DNA from: Curtobacterium flaccumfaciens
GTDB taxonomy: Bacteria > Actinomycetota > Actinomycetes > Actinomycetales > Microbacteriaceae
DNA: 64,000 bases
Assembly (NCBI RefSeq): GCF_004361695.1
Contig: NZ_SNVW01000001.1
Location: 186,001 to 250,000, forward strand
Reading direction: 5' to 3'
How positions within the stretch are numbered: position 1 is the first letter of the stretch; each line of letters starts with the position of its first letter. Position numbers and translations under genes: made by a program. Shown piece by piece: positions 1-7,878 of the stretch. The notes beneath the pieces were generated by a model. That model worked only from the letters and a program-made list of their open reading frames with translations, did not search any database and had not been told where the DNA came from.

Positions 1-30
1 CGCTGACGCGGCCGCGGCGCGGCGCGGCGC

Positions 31-68
31 GGCCGCGCGCGGCGCCGCCGGCCGCGCGCGGCGCCGCC
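31..68. repeat. 19-bp GC-only tandem repeat
   Basis: Two perfect, adjacent copies of a 19-base unit made only of G and C lie at 31-49 and 50-68, within a stretch with almost no A or T. No coding frame here looks real. It is probably slippage-prone intergenic DNA; a role is not visible. Confidence 0.75.
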
Positions 69-93
69 ACCCGCGCCCGGCACCGCGCCCAAG

Positions 94-153
94 TTTCGCG
101 CTGAGCGACACTTCACGCGGCTTCGAGCCCGTGAACTGTCGCTCAGCGCGAAA
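94..153. terminator. Inverted repeat downstream of gap
   Basis: Two 24-base arms at 94-117 and 130-153 are inverted copies with one mismatch, around a 12-base loop. The element lies just past the stop codon of the minus-strand gap gene, so it most likely ends that transcript. There is no U-tract, as is common for hairpin terminators in GC-rich actinobacteria. A protein-binding or REP-like role cannot be excluded. Confidence 0.6.
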
Positions 154-190
154 TCCGGCAAGCGCGAGGCCGCGCCCGCGCCCCCGCGCC

Positions 191-1198
191 CTACGCCGCC
201 CGCGCCAGCATCCCGAGCGTGTCCACCACGCGGTTCGAGAAGCCCCACTCGTTGTCGTACCAGGCCACCACCTTCACGTGCCGCCCCTCGTCGACCCGGG
301 TGAGCAGCGAGTCGAAGATGCTCGACTCCGGCCGCCCGGTGATGTCCGTCGACACGAGCGGGTCCGCCGTGAACGCCAGCACCCCGGCGAGCGGCCCGGC
401 GGCAGCGGCGCGGTACGCCGCGTTGACCTCGTCCACGGTCACGGACCGCGACACGACGGTGTTCAGCTCGACGAGGGACCCGACGGGCACAGGCACGCGG
501 ATGGCGTCGCCGGACAGCTTCCCCTCGAGTCGGGGCAGCACGAGCCCGATCGCCTTCGCGGCACCGGTCGACGTCGGCACGATGTTCACGCCGGCGGCCC
601 GTGCACGACGGAGGTCGCGGTGCGGTCCGTCCTGCAGGTTCTGCTCCTGCGTGTAGGCGTGCACGGTCGTCATGAAGCCGTGTTCGATCCCGGCGAGGTC
701 GTCGAGCACGGACGCCAGCGGTGCGAGCGCGTTGGTCGTGCACGACGCGTTCGAGATCACCGTGTGCGCAGCGGGGTCGAACACGTCGGTGTTCACGCCG
801 TAGGCGATGGTGGCGTCGGCCCCGGTCGCCGGCGCGCTGATGAGCACGCGCCGCGCGCCCGCCGCCAGGTGCCCGGCGGCGGCGTCTCGTGCGGTGAAGC
901 GGCCGGTGGACTCGAGGACGACCTCGACGCCGAGTTCCGCCCACGGCAGCTCCGCGGGTTCGCGTGAGGCCAGGACCCGGACACGTCGTCCGTCGATGAC
1001 GAGCGTGTCGCCGTCGACCTCGACGGTGCCGTCGAACGGGCCGAGGGCCGAGTCGTAGCGGAACAGGTGCGCGAGCGTGTCGGGTGCGGTGAGGTCGTTC
1101 ACGGCGACCACCTCGAGGTCGTCGCCGCCGCGGGCGAGGAGTGCGCGGAGGGTGTTGCGGCCGATGCGGCCGAAGCCGTTGATGGCGATGCGGGTCAT
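191..1198 (-). CDS. gap: Glyceraldehyde-3-phosphate dehydrogenase
   Basis: Cytosolic glycolytic enzyme that converts glyceraldehyde 3-phosphate, NAD and phosphate to 1,3-bisphosphoglycerate. The 335-residue protein has the usual length. It starts with the Rossmann motif INGFGRIGR (residues 6-14) and carries the catalytic motif SNASCTTN with Cys at about 153. I chose the inner ATG at 1198 over a longer start at 1231 because an AAAGGA ribosome site precedes it and the protein then begins with the family's usual N-terminus. It stands alone, not beside pgk and tpi, so the genome may hold a second copy in the classic gap-pgk-tpi operon (inference). An inverted repeat follows its stop. Confidence 0.96.
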   Translation of the reverse strand: MTRIAINGFGRIGRNTLRALLARGGDDLEVVAVNDLTAPDTLAHLFRYDSALGPFDGTVEVDGDTLVIDGRRVRVLASREPAELPWAELGVEVVLESTGRFTARDAAAGHLAAGARRVLISAPATGADATIAYGVNTDVFDPAAHTVISNASCTTNALAPLASVLDDLAGIEHGFMTTVHAYTQEQNLQDGPHRDLRRARAAGVNIVPTSTGAAKAIGLVLPRLEGKLSGDAIRVPVPVGSLVELNTVVSRSVTVDEVNAAYRAAAAGPLAGVLAFTADPLVSTDITGRPESSIFDSLLTRVDEGRHVKVVAWYDNEWGFSNRVVDTLGMLARAA

Positions 1199-1306
1199 GT
1201 GGGTTCCTTTCGTTCCGCGGTCCATGCTCACCGGCCTGGAGGCGCGGCTCCAGTGGCAGGGAAGCCAGCGTCCGGAAGGATCCCGCCAACAGGGCGACGG
1301 GTCGCG

Positions 1307-2257
1307 TCAGTCCTGGAACGTGCGGCGGTACGCCGTCGGCGACGTCCCGAGGATCCGCCGGAAGTGCGTCCGCAGGTTCGCGTCGGATCCGAGTCCCGCG
1401 CGCTCCGCCACCTGGTCGATGCCGAGGTCCGAGCGCTCGAGGAGCTCGCGTGCGAGGTCGACCCGGGCCCGGAGCACCCACTGCATCGGCGTGTACCCGG
1501 TGTCCTCGACGAAGCGGCGCGAGAACGTCCGCGGCGACACCGTCGCGTTCCGGGCGAGCACCTCGAGCGTCAGCGGTTCGGCGAGGTGCCGGAGCGCCCA
1601 CTCCCGGGTCTCGGCGAAGACGTCGCCGAGCGGCTCGGGCATGCTCCGCGGGACGTACTGCGCCTGCCCGCCGCTCCGGTACGGCGCGCTCACCAGTCGG
1701 CGTGCCACGTGGTTCGACAGCGCGACGCCGTGGTCCTGCCGGACGATGTGCAGGCACAGGTCGATCCCGCTCGCCGCCCCGGCGCTCGTCAGGACGGAGC
1801 CGGCGTCGACGAACAGCACGTCCTCGTCGACGTCCACGGCGGGGTACCGGTCCCGCAGGACCCGCGTGTAGTGCCAGTGCGTGGTGGCACGCCGGCCGTC
1901 GAGCAGTCCGGCGGCCGCGAGCGCGAACGCTCCCGTCGAGATCGCCGCGATCCGTGCGCCGCGCTCGTGCGCCCGCGCGAGTGCAGCCACGACGTCGGCC
2001 GGCGGCGGGGTGTCCGCGGGGTACCGGTAGCCGGGCACGAACACCGTCTGCGCCCACTCGAGCGCGTCGAGCCCGTGGTCGACGGCGTACGCGAGCCCGT
2101 CGCCGCCCGCGATCCGACCGACCCGTGGCCCGCACACCCGCACCTCGTACGGCATGCTCGGCCGGTTCGAGAACACCTGCGCGGGGATCCCGACGTCGAG
2201 CGGCTTCGCACCGTCGAGCACGAGGACCGCGACGCGGTGCAGCGGGTCCGAGGCCAT
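1307..2257 (-). CDS. GlxA-type AraC family transcriptional regulator
   Basis: A 316-residue cytosolic regulator with two domains. Residues about 8-180 form a DJ-1/PfpI glutaminase-like fold (VAVLVLDGAKPLDVG near the start; ISTGAFALAAAGLLDGRR). The last 100 residues are an AraC helix-turn-helix pair (LEVLARNATVSPRTFSRRF, then IDQVAERAGLGSDANLRTHFRR). The position normally held by a Cys in the TGAF loop is Ser here, which fits a ligand-sensing rather than enzymatic role. The target is unknown; the downstream gap gene and the upstream polyketide genes are the nearest candidates. A TAGCGT hexamer 6 bases before the ATG suggests a leaderless message. Confidence 0.9.
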   Translation of the reverse strand: MASDPLHRVAVLVLDGAKPLDVGIPAQVFSNRPSMPYEVRVCGPRVGRIAGGDGLAYAVDHGLDALEWAQTVFVPGYRYPADTPPPADVVAALARAHERGARIAAISTGAFALAAAGLLDGRRATTHWHYTRVLRDRYPAVDVDEDVLFVDAGSVLTSAGAASGIDLCLHIVRQDHGVALSNHVARRLVSAPYRSGGQAQYVPRSMPEPLGDVFAETREWALRHLAEPLTLEVLARNATVSPRTFSRRFVEDTGYTPMQWVLRARVDLARELLERSDLGIDQVAERAGLGSDANLRTHFRRILGTSPTAYRRTFQD

Positions 2258-2263
2258 CCCCCG

Positions 2264-2269
2264 ACGCTA
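2264..2269 (-). promoter_or_regulatory. -10 hexamer of the GlxA-type regulator
   Basis: TAGCGT on the minus strand, 6 bases before the ATG at 2257, so transcription would begin at the start codon. Confidence 0.5.
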
Positions 2270-2297
2270 GCCGACCTGACGACGGAACCCCGCACGG

Positions 2298-2371
2298 TCA
2301 CGCGACGCGGCGGTCGCCCCGCAGCGCGACGCCGCGACCGGAGCCCGCAGTCTCACGCGACGCGGCGGTCG
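2298..2371. repeat. 19-bp direct repeat copying a gene's 3' end
   Basis: An exact 19-base sequence occurs at 2298-2316 and 2353-2371, an offset of 55 bases. The second copy holds the stop codon and last five codons of the methyltransferase gene; the first lies in the intergenic space after it. It looks like a slipped-strand duplication of the gene's end. Confidence 0.7.
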
Positions 2372-3102
2372 AACCCCGGCACCTCGGCGTCCCGGATCGC
2401 CAGCACCCGGTGCGGAGCCGCCTGCTCCGCCCGCCACCCGGTCGGCAGCGCCTCGCGCAGCTCCGGCAGCGTGAAGGACCGTCGGATCGACCGGAGTCCG
2501 TCGACCCGGACGAACGTGCCCGCCGCGACGAGCGCCGCACCGAGCGCGTACGCCCGGTAGGCCTCGGTCGACCGTCGGATGTCCGAGTGCAGGCTCCGGC
2601 CCGTCGCCAGGGTCTCGGAGTCGGCGAGGAAGCCGTGTCGTTCTTCGTCGCCGAGGTGGTGCAGCACGTGGTTCGACACCACGACGTCGAACCGCTCCCC
2701 CGCCGTGACGAGTTCACCGCTCGACTGCTGGCGGAAGGTGACCCCGCGCGTGGTCGACCGGGTCGCCGCGTCGATCGCCCGCGGGTCCGGGTCGACCCCG
2801 ACGACCTCGACGTCGAACCCGTCGGCCGCCGCCCAACGCACGATCGCCCGGGCGAGGTCGCCGCCACCGCACCCGAGGTCGAGCACGCGCCCGCGGCCGT
2901 CCGCGGGCAACGCGGGGGCGACGTGGGTCCGCCACACCGCCCGCCACCCGCTGACCAGGGCGTTCACGAGCGCGAACCGCCGGAACGTGCGGGCGAGCGC
3001 CTGCGGGTCGCAGTCCGGTTCGTCCATCAGCTCGCGCAGGTCGACGGCGCGCCGGGTCAGGTCGACCGGGAGGCGCGGGTCGGGTCCGTCCGGCCGGCTC
3101 AC
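2353..3102 (-). CDS. SAM-dependent methyltransferase paired with type III PKS
   Basis: A 249-residue class I methyltransferase. The SAM-binding motif VLDLGCGGGDLARAI lies at about residues 72-86, followed by an acidic loop VVGVDPD and the motif FDVVVSNHVLHHLGDEE. The first 60 residues are helical. The GTG start overlaps the stop codon of the upstream type III polyketide synthase by four bases, so the two are translationally coupled. By context it probably methylates the polyketide product (inference). The substrate is not evident from sequence. The final codons are repeated 55 bases downstream of the gene. Confidence 0.88.
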   Translation of the reverse strand: MSRPDGPDPRLPVDLTRRAVDLRELMDEPDCDPQALARTFRRFALVNALVSGWRAVWRTHVAPALPADGRGRVLDLGCGGGDLARAIVRWAAADGFDVEVVGVDPDPRAIDAATRSTTRGVTFRQQSSGELVTAGERFDVVVSNHVLHHLGDEERHGFLADSETLATGRSLHSDIRRSTEAYRAYALGAALVAAGTFVRVDGLRSIRRSFTLPELREALPTGWRAEQAAPHRVLAIRDAEVPGFDRRVA

Positions 3103-4262
3103 GAGACCCCTGCGGTCGCGGCTTCGAGGGCGTCGGCCGGGTCCTCCGCCGTGGTCGCCGCCGGCGTCGCGTCCCGCGGGGTCGTCCCGACCGCGGTGAG
3201 CCGTGACGCCTCGACCGTGAGGCCGGGACCGAACGCGAGGGCGACGACCGGTGCGCCGTCGGCGATGCCCTCGTCGAGTGCCTGGCGGAGGACGAACAGC
3301 ACGGTGGCGCTCGACATGTTGCCGTGGTCACGGAGGACGGCGCGGCTCGGACCCATCGCCGCGTCGGACAGCCCGAGGGCGTCCTGCGTGCGGTCGAGGA
3401 TCGCGCGACCGCCGGGGTGCACGGCCCACACCGGGATGGCGGCTGCGCCCCCGGCCGGCAGCAGCGGTCCGACGGCCTGCGCGACCGTCGCCCCGACGAG
3501 CTTGGGGACGGCGGTGCTGAGGACCATCTCGAAGCCCTCGTCGCCGATGTTCCAGGCCATCTCCGAGGCACCCTCGGGCACGACCGTGGTGGCGAAGTCG
3601 TCCATCCGGAGCCCGGGACCGTCGGCCGTGACGACCACCGCGGCGGCACCGTCGCCGAAGACGCTGTTCGCGACGATCTGGTCCGGGTCGTCCGAGGCGC
3701 GGACGTGCAGCGTGCAGAGCTCCGCGCAGACCACGAGCACGACGGCGTCCGGGTCGGCGGTGGCGAAGGCGTCGGCGACACGGAGCGCGGGGAACGCCGC
3801 ACAGCACCCCATGAAGCCGATGTGCTGGCGGAAGACGGTCGGGCGGAGGCCGAGTTCGCGGACGATGTCGAGGTCCGGCCCGGGCTGCGTGAACCCGGTG
3901 CACGAGGCGGTGACGACGTGCGTGATCGACGCCGCGTCGATGCCGGCATGCTGCACGGCGTCCCACGCGGCGGCGACGAACAGCGGCGGAGCGAGTTCGC
4001 GGTACCGGTCGTTGCGCGCTCCTGTGGACGGCGAGCGGAGGACGCCCGCGTCGTCTCGGAAGGCGCCGGCCGGCAGGGCGGCGTCGAGTTCGTCGAGCAC
4101 CGTGTGCCGGTGTTCGACGGCGGACGCGTCGAACGCGGCGGGCACGAGTCGACGGCCGAGCCGACCGAGGTCGGGCTGCCGGACGAACAGGTCCCGGACC
4201 GCCGCCTGCTCGAGCGTCCTCGTGGGGACGGCGGTACCGATGGCGCGGATCGTTGCGGACAC
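3099..4262 (-). CDS. Type III polyketide synthase
   Basis: Chalcone-synthase-like enzyme that condenses malonyl units on an acyl-CoA starter without an ACP. The 387-residue protein has the family's length and its complete Cys-His-Asn triad: Cys121 in VVTASCTGF, His282 in VWAVHPGG and Asn315 in DHGNMSS. The gene starts with GTG. It overlaps the methyltransferase that follows by four bases. Such pairs often make alkyl-resorcinols, pyrones or quinones. No oxidase or prenyltransferase is adjacent, so the product cannot be named. A membrane-lipid or pigment role is possible. Confidence 0.93.
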   Translation of the reverse strand: MSATIRAIGTAVPTRTLEQAAVRDLFVRQPDLGRLGRRLVPAAFDASAVEHRHTVLDELDAALPAGAFRDDAGVLRSPSTGARNDRYRELAPPLFVAAAWDAVQHAGIDAASITHVVTASCTGFTQPGPDLDIVRELGLRPTVFRQHIGFMGCCAAFPALRVADAFATADPDAVVLVVCAELCTLHVRASDDPDQIVANSVFGDGAAAVVVTADGPGLRMDDFATTVVPEGASEMAWNIGDEGFEMVLSTAVPKLVGATVAQAVGPLLPAGGAAAIPVWAVHPGGRAILDRTQDALGLSDAAMGPSRAVLRDHGNMSSATVLFVLRQALDEGIADGAPVVALAFGPGLTVEASRLTAVGTTPRDATPAATTAEDPADALEAATAGVS

Positions 4263-4325
4263 GACTCATCTTGTCACCGGGTCGCTGACGCGTCCCCAGG
4301 TTGCCGCCCTGGACCGGACCACGGA

Positions 4326-4369
4326 CGGACGGGAGGCACGGTGCCAGCTGGCACCGTGCCTCCCGTCCG
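4326..4369. terminator. 22-bp-arm perfect palindrome, copy 1
   Basis: A perfect palindrome with no loop (arms 4326-4347 and 4348-4369). It lies just after the stop of the minus-strand gatB gene. A near-identical element sits at 32792-32839, past htrA. Terminator function is the simplest reading, and as a symmetric element it could act in both directions. Confidence 0.75.
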
Positions 4370-4381
4370 GTTCGGTCCGGT

Positions 4382-5887
4382 CTAGGACTGCTGCGCGCGC
4401 TCCAGGACCAGCTCGCGGACGCGGGCCGCGTCGGCCTGCCCGCGCATCGCCTTCATCACGGCACCGATGATGGCACCGGCGGCCTGCACCTTGCCGTCCT
4501 GGATCTTGGCCAGCACGTCGGGCTGGGCGGCCAGCGCCTCGTCGACCGCGGCGGTGAGGGCGGAGTCGTCGGAGACGACCTTGAGCCCGCGGGCCTCGAC
4601 GACCTGGGCCGGCGAGCCCTCGCCGGCGATGACGCCCTCGAGCACCTGGCGGGCCAGGCGGTCGGTCAGGTCACCGGACTCGACGAGCGCGATGACCTCG
4701 GCGACGTGCTGCGGCGACACGAGGTCACCGGGCGCGGCGTCCTGCGCGTTGGCGACGCGGCTGATCTCGCCGGTCCACCACTTGCGGGCCGCCTGCGGTG
4801 CCGCTCCGGCGGCGACGGTGCCCTCGACCTCGTCGAGCAGCCCGCCGTTCACGACGTCCTGGAACTCGAGGTCCGCGAAGCCCCAGTCGCCCTTGAGACG
4901 ACGGCGACGCGCCACCGGGGCCTCCGGCAGCGACGCCCGGAGTTCCTCGATCACGGCCGGGTCCGGCACCACGGGGAGCAGGTCGGGCTCGGGGAAGTAG
5001 CGGTAGTCGTCGGCGTCCGACTTGGGACGGCCGGCCGACGTGCGACCGGTGTCCTCGTGCCAGTGCCGGGTCTCCTGCGTGATCGTGCCGCCGTCGGCGA
5101 GGATCGCGGCCTGACGCTGGATCTCGTAGCGGATGGCACGCTCGACGGCGCGGAACGAGTTCACGTTCTTCGTCTCGGTGCGGGTGCCGAGCTTCTCCTG
5201 CCCGCGGGGGCGCAGCGAGATGTTCGCGTCGCAGCGCAGGTTGCCGCGCTCCATGCGGGCCTCGGAGACGCCGAGCGCCCGGACGAGGTCGCGGATGACC
5301 TGCACGTAGGCCGCGCCGAGCTCGGGGGCGCGCTCTTCGGCGCCGAAGATCGGCTTCGTGACGATCTCGACGAGCGGGACACCGGCACGGTTGTAGTCGA
5401 CGAGCGAGTACTCGGCGCCCTGGATGCGGCCGGTGGCGCCGCCGACGTGCGTGAGCTTGCCGGCGTCCTCCTCCATGTGGGCGCGCTCGATCGGGATGGT
5501 GAAGATCGTGCCGTCGGCGAGCTCCACCTCGACCTCGCCCTCGTACGCGATCGGCTCGTCGTACTGGGAGATCTGGTAGTTCTTCGGGTTGTCCGGGTAG
5601 TAGTAGTTCTTCCGGGCGAACCGCGAGGACTCGGCGATCGAGCAGCCGAGCGCGAGGCCGAGCTGGATCGAGTACCGCACCGCCTGCGCGTTCACGACCG
5701 GCAGCGACCCGGGCAGCCCGAGGTCGACCGGGGTCACGTTCGTGTTCGGCTCGCCACCGAAGAAGTTCGGGGCGTCCGAGAACATCTTGGTCTTCGTCGC
5801 GAGTTCGACGTGGACCTCGAACCCGAGGACCGGCTCGTACCGCCGGAGTGCCTCGTCGAAGTCCATCAGCGCGTCCTTCTGCGCCAT
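4382..5887 (-). CDS. gatB: Asp/Glu-tRNA(Asn/Gln) amidotransferase subunit B
   Basis: Kinase/tRNA-binding subunit of GatCAB, which amidates Glu-tRNA(Gln), and Asp-tRNA(Asn) where needed, in organisms that lack the direct synthetase. The 501 residues show the GatB/GatE catalytic core ([20 protein letters not shown] near the N-terminus) and a helical GatB/YqeY tail ending in [20 protein letters not shown] chose the ATG at 5887, which overlaps the gatA stop by one base (TGATG), over a longer start at 5965. It is the last gene of the gatC-gatA-gatB operon, and a strong palindrome follows it. Confidence 0.97.
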   Translation of the reverse strand: MAQKDALMDFDEALRRYEPVLGFEVHVELATKTKMFSDAPNFFGGEPNTNVTPVDLGLPGSLPVVNAQAVRYSIQLGLALGCSIAESSRFARKNYYYPDNPKNYQISQYDEPIAYEGEVEVELADGTIFTIPIERAHMEEDAGKLTHVGGATGRIQGAEYSLVDYNRAGVPLVEIVTKPIFGAEERAPELGAAYVQVIRDLVRALGVSEARMERGNLRCDANISLRPRGQEKLGTRTETKNVNSFRAVERAIRYEIQRQAAILADGGTITQETRHWHEDTGRTSAGRPKSDADDYRYFPEPDLLPVVPDPAVIEELRASLPEAPVARRRRLKGDWGFADLEFQDVVNGGLLDEVEGTVAAGAAPQAARKWWTGEISRVANAQDAAPGDLVSPQHVAEVIALVESGDLTDRLARQVLEGVIAGEGSPAQVVEARGLKVVSDDSALTAAVDEALAAQPDVLAKIQDGKVQAAGAIIGAVMKAMRGQADAARVRELVLERAQQS

Positions 5888-7434
5888 CAGATCACACCTT
5901 CCTGCGCAGCGGACTGCTGACTCTGGTCGAGGTCCGGGATGCTGTCGATGAGCGGGTGTCCCCACTGCTGCTCGAGCAGGCGCTCGAGTGCCGCACCGTA
6001 GCGGTAGAGCCGGGCGTCCTCGCGCTGTGGGGCCATCAGCTGCACCCCGGTCGGCAGGCCGTCCTCCGGCGCGAGGCCGTTCGGGATGCTCATGCCGGGC
6101 ACGCCGGCCAGGTTCGCCGGGATCGTCGTGAGGTCGTTCAGGTACATCGCGAGCGGGTCGTCGATGCGCTCGCCGATCGGGAACGCGGTCGTCGGGGCGG
6201 ACGGGCTGACGAGCAGGTCGACCTGCTCGAACGCGGCCGTGAAGTCGCGCTGCACCAGGGTCCGGACCTTCTGTGCCGAGCCGTAGTAGGCGTCGTAGTA
6301 GCCGGCGCTCAGGGCGTAGGTGCCGAGGATGATGCGACGCTTCACCTCGGGGCCGAAACCGGCCTCGCGCGTGGCGGCCATGACGTCCTCGACGGTGGCG
6401 CCGTTCTCCGGCGTGACGCGGAGGCCGAAGCGCACCGAGTCGAACTTCGCCAGGTTGGACGACGCCTCGGCCGGGAGGATCAGGTAGTACGCGCTGATCG
6501 CGTACGCGAACGAAGGCGCGTCGATCTCGACGACCTGGGCCCCGGCGGACTCGAGGATCGCGACCGTCTCGCGGAAGCGCTGCGTGACGCCGGCCTGGAA
6601 GCCCTCGCCACCGGCGAGTTCCTTGACCACGCCGACGCGCAGCCCGCGGAGCGTGTCGGCCTGCAGGCCCTCACGCGCGGCGGCGGCCATCGACGGCCAG
6701 GCGTCGGGGATGCTCGTCGAGTCCTTCGGGTCGTGGCCGCCGATGACGTCGTGCAGGAGCGCGGCGTCGAGGACGGTGCGGGACACCGGTCCGACCTGGT
6801 CGAGGCTGGAGGCCAGGGCGATCGCGCCGTAGCGGCTGACACCGCCGTACGTCGGCTTCACGCCGACCGTGCCCGTGACGGCACCGGGCTGGCGGATCGA
6901 GCCACCGGTGTCGGAGCCGAGGGCGAGCGGTGCCTCGTGCGCGGCGACCGCGGCGGCCGAGCCACCACCGGAACCGCCGGGGATCCGGTCGAGGTCCCAC
7001 GGGTTGTGCGTCGGGCCGTACGCCGAGAACTCGGTCGTCGAGCCCATCGCGAACTCGTCCATGTTGGTCTTGCCGAGCGGTACGAGGCCTGCGGCACGGA
7101 GCTTCGCGACCGGGGTGGCGTCGTAGGGCGGCACCCAGCCCTCGAGGATCTTCGAGCCCGAGGTGGTCGGCATGTCCTGCGTGCACAGGACGTCCTTCAC
7201 GGCGATCGGCACGCCGGCCAGCGGACCGAGGTCGTCGCCGGCGGCACGGCGGGAGTCGATCGACTTCGCCGCCGCGAGGGCGTTCTGGTTCACGTGCAGG
7301 AACGCGTGGACGTCGCCGTCCACCGCCTGGATGCGGTCGAGGTGCGCCTGGGTGGCCTCGACGCTCGACACGTCGCGCGCCACGAGGGCGTCGGCGAGCG
7401 CGGCGGCGCTGAGGCGGGTGATGTCGTTGGTCAC
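5887..7434 (-). CDS. gatA: Asp/Glu-tRNA(Asn/Gln) amidotransferase subunit A
   Basis: Amidase subunit of GatCAB; it releases ammonia from glutamine for the transamidation done with GatB. The 515-residue protein carries the amidase signature with the Lys-cisSer-Ser triad: Lys80 (GVPIAVKD), Ser155 (IPGGSGGGS) and Ser179 (DTGGSIRQP). The GTG start lies 11 bases after the gatC stop, with GCGGAAG as a ribosome site. The middle gene of the operon. Confidence 0.97.
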   Translation of the reverse strand: MTNDITRLSAAALADALVARDVSSVEATQAHLDRIQAVDGDVHAFLHVNQNALAAAKSIDSRRAAGDDLGPLAGVPIAVKDVLCTQDMPTTSGSKILEGWVPPYDATPVAKLRAAGLVPLGKTNMDEFAMGSTTEFSAYGPTHNPWDLDRIPGGSGGGSAAAVAAHEAPLALGSDTGGSIRQPGAVTGTVGVKPTYGGVSRYGAIALASSLDQVGPVSRTVLDAALLHDVIGGHDPKDSTSIPDAWPSMAAAAREGLQADTLRGLRVGVVKELAGGEGFQAGVTQRFRETVAILESAGAQVVEIDAPSFAYAISAYYLILPAEASSNLAKFDSVRFGLRVTPENGATVEDVMAATREAGFGPEVKRRIILGTYALSAGYYDAYYGSAQKVRTLVQRDFTAAFEQVDLLVSPSAPTTAFPIGERIDDPLAMYLNDLTTIPANLAGVPGMSIPNGLAPEDGLPTGVQLMAPQREDARLYRYGAALERLLEQQWGHPLIDSIPDLDQSQQSAAQEGVI

Positions 7435-7445
7435 TGTCTTCCGCC

Positions 7446-7745
7446 CTACTGTTCTTCGCCGAGGATCGCCGTCACGCGGAACCGCTCACCGTCGGAGTCC
7501 GGGGCACCCGACAGCGCCTGCTCCTGCGTGAGGGTCGGCCCGACCACGTCGGGCCGGGTGACGTTGCCGAGCGGCACGGGGTGGCTCGTCGCCGGGACGT
7601 CCGGGGTCGCGACCTCGGTGACCCGGGCGACGCTCTCGACGATGTGCGAGAGCTCCCCGGTCAGCTTCTCGATCTCTTCGGGCGTGAGTGCGATACGTGC
7701 GAGGTTCGCCAGGTGGGCGACCTGCTCGCTCGTGATGTCAGGCAT
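7446..7745 (-). CDS. gatC: Asp/Glu-tRNA(Asn/Gln) amidotransferase subunit C
   Basis: The small subunit (99 residues) that wraps GatA and GatB and stabilises the complex. The sequence shows the family pattern: [21 protein letters not shown] at the N-terminus, helical [11 protein letters not shown], then the extended [16 protein letters not shown]. An ATG at 7745 preceded by CGGAG sets the start, well inside a longer open frame. First gene of the gatCAB operon. Confidence 0.95.
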   Translation of the reverse strand: MPDITSEQVAHLANLARIALTPEEIEKLTGELSHIVESVARVTEVATPDVPATSHPVPLGNVTRPDVVGPTLTQEQALSGAPDSDGERFRVTAILGEEQ

Positions 7746-7830
7746 GGTGCTCCGTCGATCGGTTCGTGGAATGCCCACCAGTCTATTGGTGCCCCACGAC
7801 GCGCGAGGCGCCTGTGGAGAACGCGACGGT

Positions 7831-7874
7831 CTGGAGGCGCGGGGCGGTCTCCGGGACCGGCACCGCGCCTCCAG
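7831..7874. terminator. Hairpin of two opposed CCTGGAGGCGCGG-type motifs
   Basis: CTGGAGGCGCGG at 7831-7842 pairs perfectly with CCGCGCCTCCAG at 7863-7874. It lies between the start of gatC and the end of the minus-strand PBP gene at 7879, so it probably ends the PBP transcript. Confidence 0.65.
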
Positions 7875-7878
7875 GCGG

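Noticed and set aside
1..190. Replication origin or end of a mobile element in the GC-only left edge
   Set aside because: There are no DnaA-box-like AT-rich sites, no terminal repeats and no transposase remnant; only a tandem repeat and a hairpin after gap.
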